Under the pieces are notes generated by a model. The model had not been told where the DNA came from, did no database searches, and saw only the letters and a program-made list of their open reading frames with translations. A program made the position numbers and the translations under genes. Positions 37,865-46,235 of a stretch of DNA of 64,000 bases are shown here, in pieces; the first letter of the stretch is position 1; each line of letters opens with the position of its first letter. The stretch covers positions 1 to 64,000 of the forward strand of contig CAVXIQ010000009.1 of assembly GCA_963761905.1 (NCBI GenBank), written 5' to 3'. This stretch comes from Gaiellasilicea sp963761905. GTDB lineage: Bacteria > Actinomycetota > Thermoleophilia > Gaiellales > Gaiellaceae.

Positions 37865-38578
37865 CACGGCGTGGGCGTTGGCCTCGAGCGTGTCGTCGAG
37901 CGGCTCCAGCTCCGGCGGCTCGGTTTCCGCGGCGTGAGCGAGCGCCTGCGCGAGCAGCCAGTCGGCGAGCCAGGGGTTGCGCGGTAGCAGCGGGCCGTGC
38001 AGGTACGTGCCGATCGCCCGGCCGACCCGACAGCCTTCGTAGCCGGACTCTCCGTCGTTTCCGAAGCCTGCGACGACCCGACCGAGCGGCTCGGCGCCGG
38101 GGTCGAGCCGGGTTCGGCCCGCGTGATTCTCGAACCCGGCGATGGTTCGCCGCTTGCCTGGCTCGAGCTCGCACTCGAGCAGAACGTCACCGATCATTCG
38201 CCGTTCCCCGGCGACCGTCTCATGCGGGAAGAGGCCGACACCGGGCAGGTCGGCGCCACGGAGGCCCCGATAGCCTCGGCCGAGGAGCTGATAGCCACCG
38301 CAGACGGCGAGGAGCGCCGCTCCGGCGGCTACCGCCGACTCGATCGCGACGGCCTTTGCGGCGAGGTCGCCGGCGACGAGCGCCTGCTCGCGATCCTGGC
38401 CGCCGCCGATGTAGAGCAGATCGTGAGCCCCCGGCTGCAGGTCGTTCCCGAAGCCGATTGCCTCGACGACGAGCTCGTGCCCTCGCAGCGACGCTCGGCG
38501 GGCGAGAACGGCGACGTTGCCGCGATCGGCGTAGATGTTCAGGTAGTCCGGATAGAGGTGTCCCATCCGGATCTTCAC
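37826..38578 (-). CDS. gatD: Lipid II glutaminyl synthase, glutamine amidotransferase subunit
   Basis: Class I glutamine amidotransferase-like subunit (250 aa) that feeds ammonia to MurT for amidation of D-Glu in lipid II. It has LYPDYLNIYADRGNV, GGGQDREQ, the nucleophile Cys93 in AVCGGYQLLG, GFENHAGRT and catalytic His194 in GTYLHGPLLPRNP. This follows GatD and not CobB/CobQ of cobalamin synthesis. ATG 38578 overlaps the murT stop by ATGA, so the two subunits are co-translated. The C-terminus carries a basic extension after the fold. Confidence 0.92.
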   Translation of the reverse strand: MKIRMGHLYPDYLNIYADRGNVAVLARRASLRGHELVVEAIGFGNDLQPGAHDLLYIGGGQDREQALVAGDLAAKAVAIESAVAAGAALLAVCGGYQLLGRGYRGLRGADLPGVGLFPHETVAGERRMIGDVLLECELEPGKRRTIAGFENHAGRTRLDPGAEPLGRVVAGFGNDGESGYEGCRVGRAIGTYLHGPLLPRNPWLADWLLAQALAHAAETEPPELEPLDDTLEANAHAVSAQRARARGGRF

Positions 38579-39945
38579 GACCCCGCCTCCCAGTAGGGCC
38601 GCGTCAGACCCCGCTCGGCGACGATCCGCTGCAGTGCGAGCATCGCGGTGTAGGTCGGCAGGACGACGAGCTCGCCTCCGGCCGGCGTCAGCTCGAGCGC
38701 GCGATCGAGAGCCCGCTCCAGCTCCGGTTGCAGCTCGAGCGCGCTCTCTTCGAGTCCGCCGTACGTGCAGCGGAGCGCCAGTTCCGCAGCACGGTCACCG
38801 GAGACGACGACCCGCTCCGCTCGCGCGAGCAACGGCTCGAGATCGATGTCCCAGATCCACGACACGTCCTTCCCGTCCGCGATCGCGTCGTTCAGAGCGA
38901 GCAGGAGCACCGGCGGCGCGTCGCCGTCTTCGAGCGTCCGGACGACCTCGTTCGCGCCTGCAGGGTTCTTGATCAGGAGGACGAGGATCGACTTGTCGCC
39001 GCTCGCGATCCGCTCGAAGCGACCGAAGGCTGCGTCGAAGCGGCCGAGACCGAGCCTGATCTCCTCCAGGCTCGAGCCGAGCGTCTGGGCGAGCGCGGCG
39101 GCACCGACCGCGTTGTACACGTTGTAGAGGCCGGGCAGCCGCAGCTCGACGCGAGTCGAACCCTCCGGTGTCACGAGCTCGAACGCCGCGCTGTCGAGCC
39201 CCGCGAGCTCGATCTCCCGGGCGACTACCTGAAGCTCAGGGCGGGCGTGTCCGCAGGAAGTACAGCGATAGTCGCCGAGATGGCCGACGTAGGCGGCCGC
39301 GAACTCGTACGGGTGGCCGCAGACGATGCAGTAGCGCGAGTCCGCCGCGTGCTGGAGCGACGGACGCGCGTGCCGTGGATCGTCGAGCCCGTAGGCAACG
39401 GCGCCGTTCCGGTCGCGGGCCAGGCTGCCGACCTGCGGGTCGTCGCCGTTGACGACCAGCGTCGTCGAGTGGGGGAGACCGAGAACCGTGCGTCGCCAGC
39501 CGGCCGCAACGTGCTCGAGCTCTCCGTAGCGGTCGAGCTGGTCGCGAAAGAGGTTGCCGAGCAGGAGCGCGCTCGGCCGAACGCGTCGAACTGCCTCGGG
39601 CAGCGCCGCCTCGTCGACCTCCAGGAGGGCGAGCTCCGCCTCGGGGGCGGCGAGCAGTGCCGACGCCACCCCAGACAGGAGATTGGCGCCCGAGCGATTC
39701 CAGGCGAGCCGGATGTCCGGGCCGAGGATCTCCGCGACCATCGCGGTCGTCGTTGTCTTGCCGTTCGTGGCCGAGACGACGACGGCTCCGCGCTCGAGCC
39801 TCGCTGCGAGCGCGTCGATCGCCCCGGGATCGAGCTTCCAGAGCAGCTTTCCCGGAATCGTCGTGCCTCCGCCCGTTCCCGCGAACCGGGAAAGCCGTGC
39901 GGCGGCACGGGCGGCGGCCGCTTCGAGTGCCAGGCGGGCGTTCAT
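38575..39945 (-). CDS. murT: Lipid II glutaminyl synthase, Mur ligase-like subunit
   Basis: Mur-ligase-like ATPase (456 aa) that activates the D-Glu carboxyl of lipid II. It has SATNGKTTTTAMVAEIL (ATP P-loop) near residues 58-74, LLGNLFRDQLDRYGE, a four-Cys zinc ribbon (CIVCGHP ... CTSCGH) inserted near 220-250, LPGLYNVYNAVGAAA and the C-terminal DUF1727 domain. The zinc ribbon is typical of MurT. ATG 39945 has TAGTCT (39959-39954) 8 nt upstream. The pair implies amidated peptidoglycan in this organism. Confidence 0.93.
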   Translation of the reverse strand: MNARLALEAAAARAAARLSRFAGTGGGTTIPGKLLWKLDPGAIDALAARLERGAVVVSATNGKTTTTAMVAEILGPDIRLAWNRSGANLLSGVASALLAAPEAELALLEVDEAALPEAVRRVRPSALLLGNLFRDQLDRYGELEHVAAGWRRTVLGLPHSTTLVVNGDDPQVGSLARDRNGAVAYGLDDPRHARPSLQHAADSRYCIVCGHPYEFAAAYVGHLGDYRCTSCGHARPELQVVAREIELAGLDSAAFELVTPEGSTRVELRLPGLYNVYNAVGAAALAQTLGSSLEEIRLGLGRFDAAFGRFERIASGDKSILVLLIKNPAGANEVVRTLEDGDAPPVLLLALNDAIADGKDVSWIWDIDLEPLLARAERVVVSGDRAAELALRCTYGGLEESALELQPELERALDRALELTPAGGELVVLPTYTAMLALQRIVAERGLTRPYWEAGS

Positions 39946-39995
39946 CCGCGTCGAGACTAGCCTCTCCCGAAAGGGCCACGGCTGCTCGTGCCCCC

Positions 39996-40023
39996 TTGCA
40001 ATATTGTCAATCTGCTCTAGACT
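39996..40023 (+). promoter_or_regulatory. Promoter TTGCAA-16-TAGACT
   Basis: -35 TTGCAA (39996-40001), 16-bp spacer and -10 TAGACT (40018-40023), followed by 6 nt and the ATG at 40030. It is the best complete promoter in the window and again leaderless. It lies in an AT-richer patch between the divergent murT and HNH-repeat genes. Confidence 0.6.
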
Positions 40024-40029
40024 ACTTGC

Positions 40030-40710
40030 ATGACCCGAGGTCGCCGCCACCCGTCGGTGGCAGGCATCGACCCGCAGGCTCTGGCCGAGTTCCAGGCGGG
40101 CATTCGCAAGCGGTACACCGACGAGCAGATCCTCGCAGAGCTGCGGGAGAGCGCCGAGCGACTCGGCAGGTCGCCGACGATGCGCGAGTTCGCAGCCGAC
40201 ACGCAGACGCGAGTCCATCCACAGACGGTGATCGAGCACTTCGGGAGCTGGAACGCCGCCAAGCGACAAGCGGGCCTCGTCCCACGCCGGTTCGCGACCC
40301 GCGAGGAGCTGCTCGGGCGGCTCCGGCTGCTCGGCGAGGAGCTTGGCCGAACGCCCACCGCCCGCGACCTCGACGAGCGCAAGGGCTCGATGCCCTCGAA
40401 GTCCCTGCTCTGGCACACGTTCGGCTCGTTCGCGCAGGCGTTGAGGGAGGCGGGCTTCGACGTCCCACTCGGCGAGGAGCGGCTCGAACGGGCGGTCGAG
40501 CAGGGTGCCGTGCTCGCCCGCAGCCTCGGCCGATTGCCGAAGATGGACGACTGGAAACGTGCCCGCCAGAACGATCCCTCGCTCCTCACCGAATGGCAGG
40601 TGTATCGGATGCTCGACGTGCAACCCGCGTGGGCCGCTTTCCAGTACCTCGTGCGGGAGCGACTCCAGGAGGAAGGCGCAAGCGTGGCGCCGGACGGAAC
40701 CCTGACCTAG
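40030..40710 (+). CDS. DNA-binding protein with homing-endonuclease-associated (HNH) repeats
   Basis: A 226-aa basic protein built of three repeats of about 50 residues (approximately 33-83, 92-142 and 155-210). Each has the pattern L-x2-L-x3-LGR-x-P-(T/K)-x-D/R, then a second half around FGSW-x2-A-x4-G(L/F); the third is degenerate. This matches the HNH_repeat family, found fused to homing endonucleases as a DNA-recognition module, but no nuclease domain is present. A stand-alone repeat protein with its own strong promoter is more likely a DNA-binding regulator. I infer DNA binding from the family only. Confidence 0.7.
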   Translation: MTRGRRHPSVAGIDPQALAEFQAGIRKRYTDEQILAELRESAERLGRSPTMREFAADTQTRVHPQTVIEHFGSWNAAKRQAGLVPRRFATREELLGRLRLLGEELGRTPTARDLDERKGSMPSKSLLWHTFGSFAQALREAGFDVPLGEERLERAVEQGAVLARSLGRLPKMDDWKRARQNDPSLLTEWQVYRMLDVQPAWAAFQYLVRERLQEEGASVAPDGTLT

Positions 40711-40713
40711 CCG

Positions 40714-41511
40714 CTACGCAGCTGCGAGCGCGATCGCCGCGAGCCGGCGAAGGCAGGAGTCGCCTTCGTGCGGAGCTCGAATCGAGGGGAGGACCGTCTC
40801 CTCGACGTACGAACGATCGGGGTGGAACCGGTGAGTGCTCTCGATCCGGCCGTCGACGGCGTGGAGCAGGGTTCCCTCGTCGACCTCGCGCTTCCGAAGC
40901 GTCAGCCGAAGCGTCCGCTCGAGCACCTCGAGCGCATCTCGAGTCGAGGCGAAGAAGAGCTCCTTGCTGCCGGTGCCGATCCAGAGCGGACGACCGAAGG
41001 CGCGGGCAATGAAGAGAGTCGAGGGAGCGCGCTCGTCGAGCCAGCTCGTCGCCATCGCCCCGTGCAGCTCCTCGAGCGCTTCCGGCCGCCCTTCGGCGTG
41101 CTCGGCGAGCGCGAAGATCGCCTCCGAGTCGACGGTCATCTCGGGCGTCGCGCGGGCGAAGCCGTAGCGGGCGAAGATCTCGTCGTCGTTGACGATGATC
41201 CCGTTGTGGATCCCGATCACGGCTCCGTGCCGGATGGGGTGGTTGTTCGCCTCGATCGTCGGATGGCCCTTCGTGTAGTCACGGACGTGCACGAGAACCT
41301 GCGTCGCGGCCGCCGGCACATGGACCTCGTCCAGCAGCGCGGTTGCCCCCGAGCGACGCTTGTGGATCCGGACGACCGGATCGCTCCCGCGATATGCATA
41401 GCCGACTGCATCGGCTCCTCGCTCGGCGATCCCGGCCAGCAGAGCCTGCGCCGCGAGCGTCTTGTTGACGCTGGAGGCTGGATCGAGGCTGTATCCGGCG
41501 ATTCCACACAT
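40714..41511 (-). CDS. Class II glutamine amidotransferase domain protein
   Basis: A 265-aa N-terminal-nucleophile amidotransferase: Cys2 in MCGIAGYSL, RGADAVGYAYRG, HVRDYTKGHPTIEANNHPI, IGIHNGIIVNDDEIF and FASTRDALEVL. It corresponds to the glutaminase domain of GlmS/PurF with no synthetase domain. It would release ammonia from Gln or act on another amide; the partner is unknown. TAGGAT (41526-41521) lies 9 nt before its ATG. It is divergent from the sigma factor gene across 69 bp. Confidence 0.82.
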   Translation of the reverse strand: MCGIAGYSLDPASSVNKTLAAQALLAGIAERGADAVGYAYRGSDPVVRIHKRRSGATALLDEVHVPAAATQVLVHVRDYTKGHPTIEANNHPIRHGAVIGIHNGIIVNDDEIFARYGFARATPEMTVDSEAIFALAEHAEGRPEALEELHGAMATSWLDERAPSTLFIARAFGRPLWIGTGSKELFFASTRDALEVLERTLRLTLRKREVDEGTLLHAVDGRIESTHRFHPDRSYVEETVLPSIRAPHEGDSCLRRLAAIALAAA

Positions 41512-41580
41512 ATCTACTGAATCCTACGACTGTTATCGGCTGGTGAACCCACGACTTGAAGAGCGTAGACGCAAGGTGTA

Positions 41581-42675
41581 TTGGCGAAGTTAGGACGACG
41601 TTGCGACTCTCTCTTCGAGAGCGGGAGCCCAGTCCCTCGCCGCGTTCGAGTGGCGCCGCTCAAGCCGCTCACGCTCTCCGCCGATAGAGCCAGCACTGTG
41701 GAGCACAACGCCGCCGAGCCACTCGCCGATACGGGCGCCGACCAGGGCACCGAGCCCTATCTGGAGCTCCTGCCGGCCCTCGACGATCCGGCTGTCGGGG
41801 AGGAGGACGAGAGCGACGACGACCACGGTGCCGACACACCGCCGAGCGTCGAGACCACCCAGGATCCGCTCAAGCTCTACGTGCGTGCGATCGGCGACGG
41901 CCGGCTCCTGACGACGAGCGAGGAGCGCGAGCTCGCGCGGCGCAAGGATCTCGGCGACGAGGCGGCCAAGCGACGGCTGATCGAGTCGAACCTGCGCCTC
42001 GTGATGTCGATCACGCGCAACTACACGAAGGCCGGCGTTCCTCTGCTCGACCTGATCCAGGAGGGCAACCTCGGCCTGATCCGCGCCGTCGAGAAATTCG
42101 ACTACAAGATGGGCTTCAAGCTCTCGACGTACGCCACCTGGTGGATCCGGCAAGCGGTGACCCGCGCGCTCGCCGAACAGGGACGCACGATTCGGCTGCC
42201 CGTCCACGTCGCCGAGCAGGTTCGCCGCGTGACCCGCTCGCGCCGGCTCCTCGCTCAGAAGCTCAACCGCGAGCCGAAGCTCGAGGAGATCGCCGAGGAG
42301 AGCGGCTTCACGGTGCAGCGCGTCCAGGATCTACTCGAGCTCGTCGAGGACTCACTCAGCCTCGAGACTCCTGTCGGCGACGGCGAGAGCCTGTACGGCG
42401 ACCTGATCCAGGACACGAAGTCCGCCGAGCCGGACGTGGAGACGGCCGAGCGGCTCCGCGCGCACGAGCTCGCCGAGGCGCTCGAGGTCCTGAATCCTCG
42501 CATGCGACTGGTGCTCGTCCAGCGTTTCGGGTTGGGCGGGGCCACGCCTCAGACGCTCGAAGAGGTGGGAGCCGGGCTCGGCATCACCCGCGAACGGGTT
42601 CGCCAGCTCGAGTCCCGGGCGCTCCGCGAGCTGCGCGCAGTCGCTCCCGCGCTCGAGTTCTACCTGCGCAGCTAG
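41581..42675 (+). CDS. RNA polymerase sigma-70 factor (group 1/2)
   Basis: Sigma factor of about 364 aa. An acidic unstructured N-terminus (1-95) is followed by region 1.2 (DPLKLYVRAIGDGRLLT), region 2 (SNLRLVMSITRNY, LIQEGNLGLIRAVEKFDYKMGFKLSTYATWWIRQAVTRAL), region 3 and region 4 (LEEVGAGLGITRERVRQLESRALRELR). Region 2.4 matches the primary-sigma type, so it should read TANNNT -10 boxes. The start is uncertain: TTG 41581 is possible, GTG 41650 is an alternative that removes 23 residues. It converges on a second sigma gene with 9 bp between stops. Confidence 0.9.
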   Translation: MAKLGRRCDSLFESGSPVPRRVRVAPLKPLTLSADRASTVEHNAAEPLADTGADQGTEPYLELLPALDDPAVGEEDESDDDHGADTPPSVETTQDPLKLYVRAIGDGRLLTTSEERELARRKDLGDEAAKRRLIESNLRLVMSITRNYTKAGVPLLDLIQEGNLGLIRAVEKFDYKMGFKLSTYATWWIRQAVTRALAEQGRTIRLPVHVAEQVRRVTRSRRLLAQKLNREPKLEEIAEESGFTVQRVQDLLELVEDSLSLETPVGDGESLYGDLIQDTKSAEPDVETAERLRAHELAEALEVLNPRMRLVLVQRFGLGGATPQTLEEVGAGLGITRERVRQLESRALRELRAVAPALEFYLRS

Positions 42676-42684
42676 AAACGCGAG

Positions 42685-43743
42685 CTACAGCCCGACGGCT
42701 TCCATTTCCCGGACCGTCGAGAGGCGCTTCAGCGAGTCGATCTCGATCTGGCGAACCCGTTCCCGCGTGAGCCCGAGCCGGCGACCGATCTCCTCGAGCG
42801 TCCTGGGCTCCGAGTCGGCGAGCCCGTAGCGCAGGATCACGACCTGCCGTTCGCGCTCTCCGAGCGTCCCGAGGGCCTCTCGAAGAGCCTGACTGCGGAG
42901 CGAGACCTCGACTTCCTCCTCGGGTAGGGGGCCTTCACCGGCCACGAAGTCGCCGAACACCGCGTCCTCGGTCTCGCCGACCGGTTGGTCGAGGCTCGTC
43001 GAGGCCCGGGCGGCCGCGCGCACCTCGATCGCCTGCTGCAGCGGCAGCGAGGCCTCCTCGGCGATCTCCTCGAGCTTCGGCTCGCGGCCGAGTTGCGTCC
43101 AGAGGGTGCGCTCGGCGCGATTCATCTTCTGGAGCCGCTCGACGATGTGCACCGGCATCCGGATCGTCCGCGCCTTGTCGGCGAGGGCTCGTGCCACCGC
43201 CTGGCGGATCCACCACGTGGCGTAGGTCGAGAACTTGAAGCCACGGCGCCAGTCGAACTTCTCGACGGCTCGGATCAGGCCGAGCGTCCCTTCCTGGATC
43301 AGATCGAGAAACGGAAGTCCCTGGTTTCGATAGTTCTTCGCGATCGAGACGACGAGGCGGAGATTCGACTGGATCATGTGCTGCTTCGCCTGCATGTCGC
43401 CGCGCTCGATCCGCTTCGCGAGCTCGACCTCCTGAGCCGCCGTCAGGAGCTGATGACGGCCGGCCTCCCGCAGGAAGAGCTGGAGCGCGTCGGTCGTCGT
43501 CTCGGCCGCAGCCGCCGGCGCAGGGGCGGGAGCCGGCTCCTCGGGCTTGGCGCCTTCGACCACGTCGATCCCGCGCTGCTCGAGCTCGCGGAAGAGCGCA
43601 TCCTGCTCGAGCGCGTCGAGCTCGTGGGTCTCGACGAGCTCGGCGACCTCGACTGCACGGATGACGCCGATCTGCTCGGACGCCTCGAGCAGTTGCTGGA
43701 TCTCCTCGTGCTGCAGAAGATGGTCGATGTCGATCGTCGTCAT
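42685..43743 (-). CDS. RNA polymerase sigma-70 factor (group 1/2), second copy
   Basis: Sigma factor of 352 aa. The N-terminal segment resembles region 1.1 (DHLLQHEEIQQLLEASEQIG), then an Ala/Pro-rich hinge, region 1.2 (DALQLFLREAGRHQLLT), region 2 (LIQEGTLGLIRAVEKFDWRRGFKFSTYATWWIRQAVARAL), region 3 and region 4 (LEEIGRRLGLTRERVRQIEIDSLKRL). It is clearly homologous to the convergent gene at 41581. One may be the housekeeping factor and the other a group 2 alternative; the sequence alone does not settle which. ATG 43743. Confidence 0.9.
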   Translation of the reverse strand: MTTIDIDHLLQHEEIQQLLEASEQIGVIRAVEVAELVETHELDALEQDALFRELEQRGIDVVEGAKPEEPAPAPAPAAAAETTTDALQLFLREAGRHQLLTAAQEVELAKRIERGDMQAKQHMIQSNLRLVVSIAKNYRNQGLPFLDLIQEGTLGLIRAVEKFDWRRGFKFSTYATWWIRQAVARALADKARTIRMPVHIVERLQKMNRAERTLWTQLGREPKLEEIAEEASLPLQQAIEVRAAARASTSLDQPVGETEDAVFGDFVAGEGPLPEEEVEVSLRSQALREALGTLGERERQVVILRYGLADSEPRTLEEIGRRLGLTRERVRQIEIDSLKRLSTVREMEAVGL

Positions 43744-43848
43744 AAGGGGGCGGCACGAAGCCTTGGGGGCTTCTACCTGCAGCATCCGCCTCTCAAACGC
43801 CCGATGCAAAACTGGCCGTGCAGTCGGTGCACGAGAATGGACGTTATG

Positions 43849-44727
43849 TCAAGTTGACGAAGAAGGCCGCCGCACGGTCGCGAGCACGATCCCGCAGATC
43901 ACCACCCCTACCCCCGCCAGCTGGACTCGGGACGGATTCTCGTCGACGAGCACGATCGCGAAGAGAACCGCCGCGACAGGTTGCAGTGTCAGCACGACCG
44001 AGCTGATCGCGGCCTTCGCGAGCGGCAGCGCCGTCGCGATCAGCAGCCAGCCGAGAACCTGCGACGTCAGCGCGAGCGTCACGAGCCAGGCGAACGACTC
44101 CCATGAAGTCCGCAGCTCGAGCTCGCCCAGCAGCCAGCCTGCAGGTAGGACGACCAGCGCAGACGCGAGCGTGGCGTGAAAGAGCGCCCCGCCGGAGCGG
44201 CGCACGTCGGCCGAGCCCGCGCGAAGGGCGAGCAAGAACCCGGCGTAAGCAACCGCGGTGAGCACGCCGAAGAGCACGCCGAGAGCGGGATCGCTGCCGT
44301 ACGCGCCCTCGCCGAAGGCGCCGGAAATGAGGACGACGCCGATCAGCACCACCGGAACTGCGGCGACGATTCGCGCTCCCGGCCGCTCGGAGAGGAGGAG
44401 CCAGGCGGCGATCGGGACGATGACGACCTGAACGTTGCCGAGGACCGTCGCGAGCCCGGCCCCCACTCCGGCGATCGAGTGGTGCCAGAGAATCAGGTCG
44501 GCCGCGAAGAAGGCGCCGGCGAGCCAGGCGAGAGCACGCGCTCGCGTTCCTCTGGATCCGAAGCGCCGACGCTCGATGAGCGCGATCGCAAGGAGCGCCG
44601 GCAGCGCATACAGGCAACGGTAGAACGCGGCCGTCGAGGGAGTGACGTCCGCGAGCCGAACGAGGATGCCCGAGAACGCGATGCACGCCGCCCCGGCGAC
44701 GAGAAGGGGAATCGGCCGGCCGCTCAG
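43849..44727 (-). CDS. EamA/DMT family transporter
   Basis: A 292-aa protein with ten predicted membrane helices in two EamA halves (first repeat FSGILVRLADVTPSTAAFYRCL, second GVLFGVLTAVAYAGFLLAL). The first half includes AWLAGAFFAADLILWHHSI. No ATG or GTG lies in the right frame at the 5' end. The best start is CTG 44727, whose CTGA overlaps the uppP stop exactly as GTGA/ATGA/TTGA overlaps do elsewhere here. The substrate is unknown; DMT exporters often move amino acids or metabolites. Confidence 0.8.
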   Translation of the reverse strand: MSGRPIPLLVAGAACIAFSGILVRLADVTPSTAAFYRCLYALPALLAIALIERRRFGSRGTRARALAWLAGAFFAADLILWHHSIAGVGAGLATVLGNVQVVIVPIAAWLLLSERPGARIVAAVPVVLIGVVLISGAFGEGAYGSDPALGVLFGVLTAVAYAGFLLALRAGSADVRRSGGALFHATLASALVVLPAGWLLGELELRTSWESFAWLVTLALTSQVLGWLLIATALPLAKAAISSVVLTLQPVAAVLFAIVLVDENPSRVQLAGVGVVICGIVLATVRRPSSST

Positions 44728-45662
44728 AAACCCGCCGTGCGGACGCCGGTTGCGATCAGCAGAAGCACGATTGCGGCCACGAGCAACCGGTAGACGACGA
44801 AGATCGTGTAGTTGTGCCGGCGGACGTAGCCGAGCAGCGCCGAGATCGCGAGGAGGCCGCTCGCGCCGGACGCGAGCGAACCGACGACGAAGGGCCCGGC
44901 CGTCCCCGGCGGCAGATCGGCGAGCAGGACGTCGCCGATCCCTTTGTACGCCACCGCGCCGAACGTGATCGGGACGAGAAGGAGAAACGAGAAGCGGGCG
45001 GCCGAGTCGCGGTCGAGGCCGAGGAACCTGCCCGCCGTGATCGTGATCCCGGAGCGTGAGACGCCCGGCATCAGCGAGAGGCACTGCGCGAGCCCGACCG
45101 CGATCGCCGAGCGCAGGCCCAGGTCTCCCATCTGTCTCGCCTCCGGCCGACGGTCCGCCAGCCACAGCAGCCCGCCGAAGGGCGCGAGCAGAAGTGCGAT
45201 CTGCCACGGCTCTCCCAGGCGTTCGGCGATCAGGTTCTCGCCGAGCGCGCCGACGAGCGCCGCGGGGACTGTCGCGATCGCGACGAGCCAGGAAATCCGC
45301 TCGTCCACCGACGCGATCCGGCGGTGCCGCACCGAGGCGATCCATGCCTTCGCCAGTCGAATGAGATCCTCGTGGAAGTACGCGACGACGGCGACCAGCG
45401 TCCCGAGATGGAGCGAGACGTCGAACGTCTGGTTGAACGCGTCGTTCTCCTTCAGGAATTCCCAGTCGAAGAGCCAGGGGACGAGGATCAGGTGACCCGA
45501 CGATGAGATCGGAAGCAACTCGGTCGCACCCTGGACGAGGCCGAGCACGAGCGCCTGCCAGTTCGACAGTGCGGCCGCGCTGTCCCCCACCCCGAACACC
45601 GTGAGGACGAGGGCAACCGATAACGCGATGCCCGCGGCGAGGTAGACGCGGGCCCGGTCCAT
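44724..45662 (-). CDS. uppP: Undecaprenyl-diphosphatase
   Basis: BacA/UppP integral membrane phosphatase recycling undecaprenyl carrier lipid for wall synthesis; 312 aa. The catalytic motifs GATELLPISSSGHL (with the Glu and Ser-His region) and SLMPGVSRSGITI are present, with about eight membrane helices. An N-terminal extension of about 30 residues includes one extra hydrophobic segment. ATG 45662 is preceded by TAGGAT (45674-45669) at 6 nt. Downstream it couples to the EamA gene. Confidence 0.93.
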   Translation of the reverse strand: MDRARVYLAAGIALSVALVLTVFGVGDSAAALSNWQALVLGLVQGATELLPISSSGHLILVPWLFDWEFLKENDAFNQTFDVSLHLGTLVAVVAYFHEDLIRLAKAWIASVRHRRIASVDERISWLVAIATVPAALVGALGENLIAERLGEPWQIALLLAPFGGLLWLADRRPEARQMGDLGLRSAIAVGLAQCLSLMPGVSRSGITITAGRFLGLDRDSAARFSFLLLVPITFGAVAYKGIGDVLLADLPPGTAGPFVVGSLASGASGLLAISALLGYVRRHNYTIFVVYRLLVAAIVLLLIATGVRTAGF

Positions 45663-45766
45663 CGCGCGATCCTAGAGAAACCCGCACGGCCACCAACAGC
45701 TCGAGCCACTCGAGGCGAGCCAACCGCTTTGATCAGCGAGCCCCGAACCCGACCCACGCAGCTTCA

Positions 45767-45817
45767 GGGATCTTCGCGCGACAGGGATCTGCTCCCGCAG
45801 ATCCCTGTCGCTGCGCA
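45767..45817. repeat. Structured dispersed repeat, copy A
   Basis: GGGATCTTCGC (45767-45777) is followed by a perfect 15-bp stem, 45778-45792 paired with 45797-45811, loop TCCC, then TGCGCAAA. The same arrangement recurs at 55160-55210 with different but still paired stem bases. GATCCC in the right arm could also pair with the first GGGATC. Confidence 0.65.
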
Positions 45818-46033
45818 AAAATTCAGGGAGCCGGTGGCGCTTTCGTCCACCGAACCCGCTGACTTTCCGCTTGCGCGTACGGCCCTCGAGCTCGGTTTCG
45901 GTCTACTCGCGCTCCGTGCTCCCTGCAAGCGAGAACCTAGTGCCCCGTCACCTCGCGGGCAAGCCCGACCGCCGACGATTGCTGCAAATTGCGCACGATT
46001 TGCGTTCGGGCAGACGATGCTCCTGGCTCCAGT

Positions 46034-46039
46034 TAGGAT
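46034..46039 (+). promoter_or_regulatory. -10 box TAGGAT for small membrane gene
   Basis: Lies 7 nt upstream of ATG 46047, supporting this short gene as leaderless. Confidence 0.4.
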
Positions 46040-46046
46040 CCGCCCC

Positions 46047-46235
46047 ATGCACCTCCGGATGCCGAGCATCGACCAGGGCGTTCAGGCGTTCGTCTGGGCT
46101 GCGCTCTTCTTCGTGATCCTCTGGCTCGGCATGCTCGCGGTCGGGGTCGCCGGCGGAACCGCACTGATCCTCGCGCTCGTCTCGAGCGGTGCGATCTTCC
46201 TGTTTGTCCGCCTGCGGGGCGGAACGAGCAGCTAG
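46047..46235 (+). CDS. Small membrane protein (62 aa)
   Basis: ATG 46047 is chosen over longer upstream readings because the -10 box ends 7 nt before it and the sequence upstream is non-coding in character. After MHLRMPSIDQ come two hydrophobic helices (about 11-32 and 36-54), then RLRGGTSS. No family recognised. Its stop overlaps the stop of a small minus-strand frame at 46232. Confidence 0.55.
   Translation: MHLRMPSIDQGVQAFVWAALFFVILWLGMLAVGVAGGTALILALVSSGAIFLFVRLRGGTSS

Larger units (their letters stand above)
45663..46046. other. 384-bp gap between divergent genes, holding hairpin repeat copy A
   Basis: I see no gene. It contains the uppP -10 box (45669-45674, minus), hairpin repeat copy A (45767-45817) and the TAGGAT box (46034-46039, plus) for the small membrane gene. 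The stretch 45820-46030 shows no recognisable feature; it is less biased in codon-like composition than coding DNA around it. Confidence 0.5.

Noticed and set aside
45729..46046. Longer plus-strand reading continuous with the 46047 gene
   Set aside because: The upstream part covers the structured repeat and non-coding sequence. The -10 box at 46034 and the hydrophobic start support ATG 46047.
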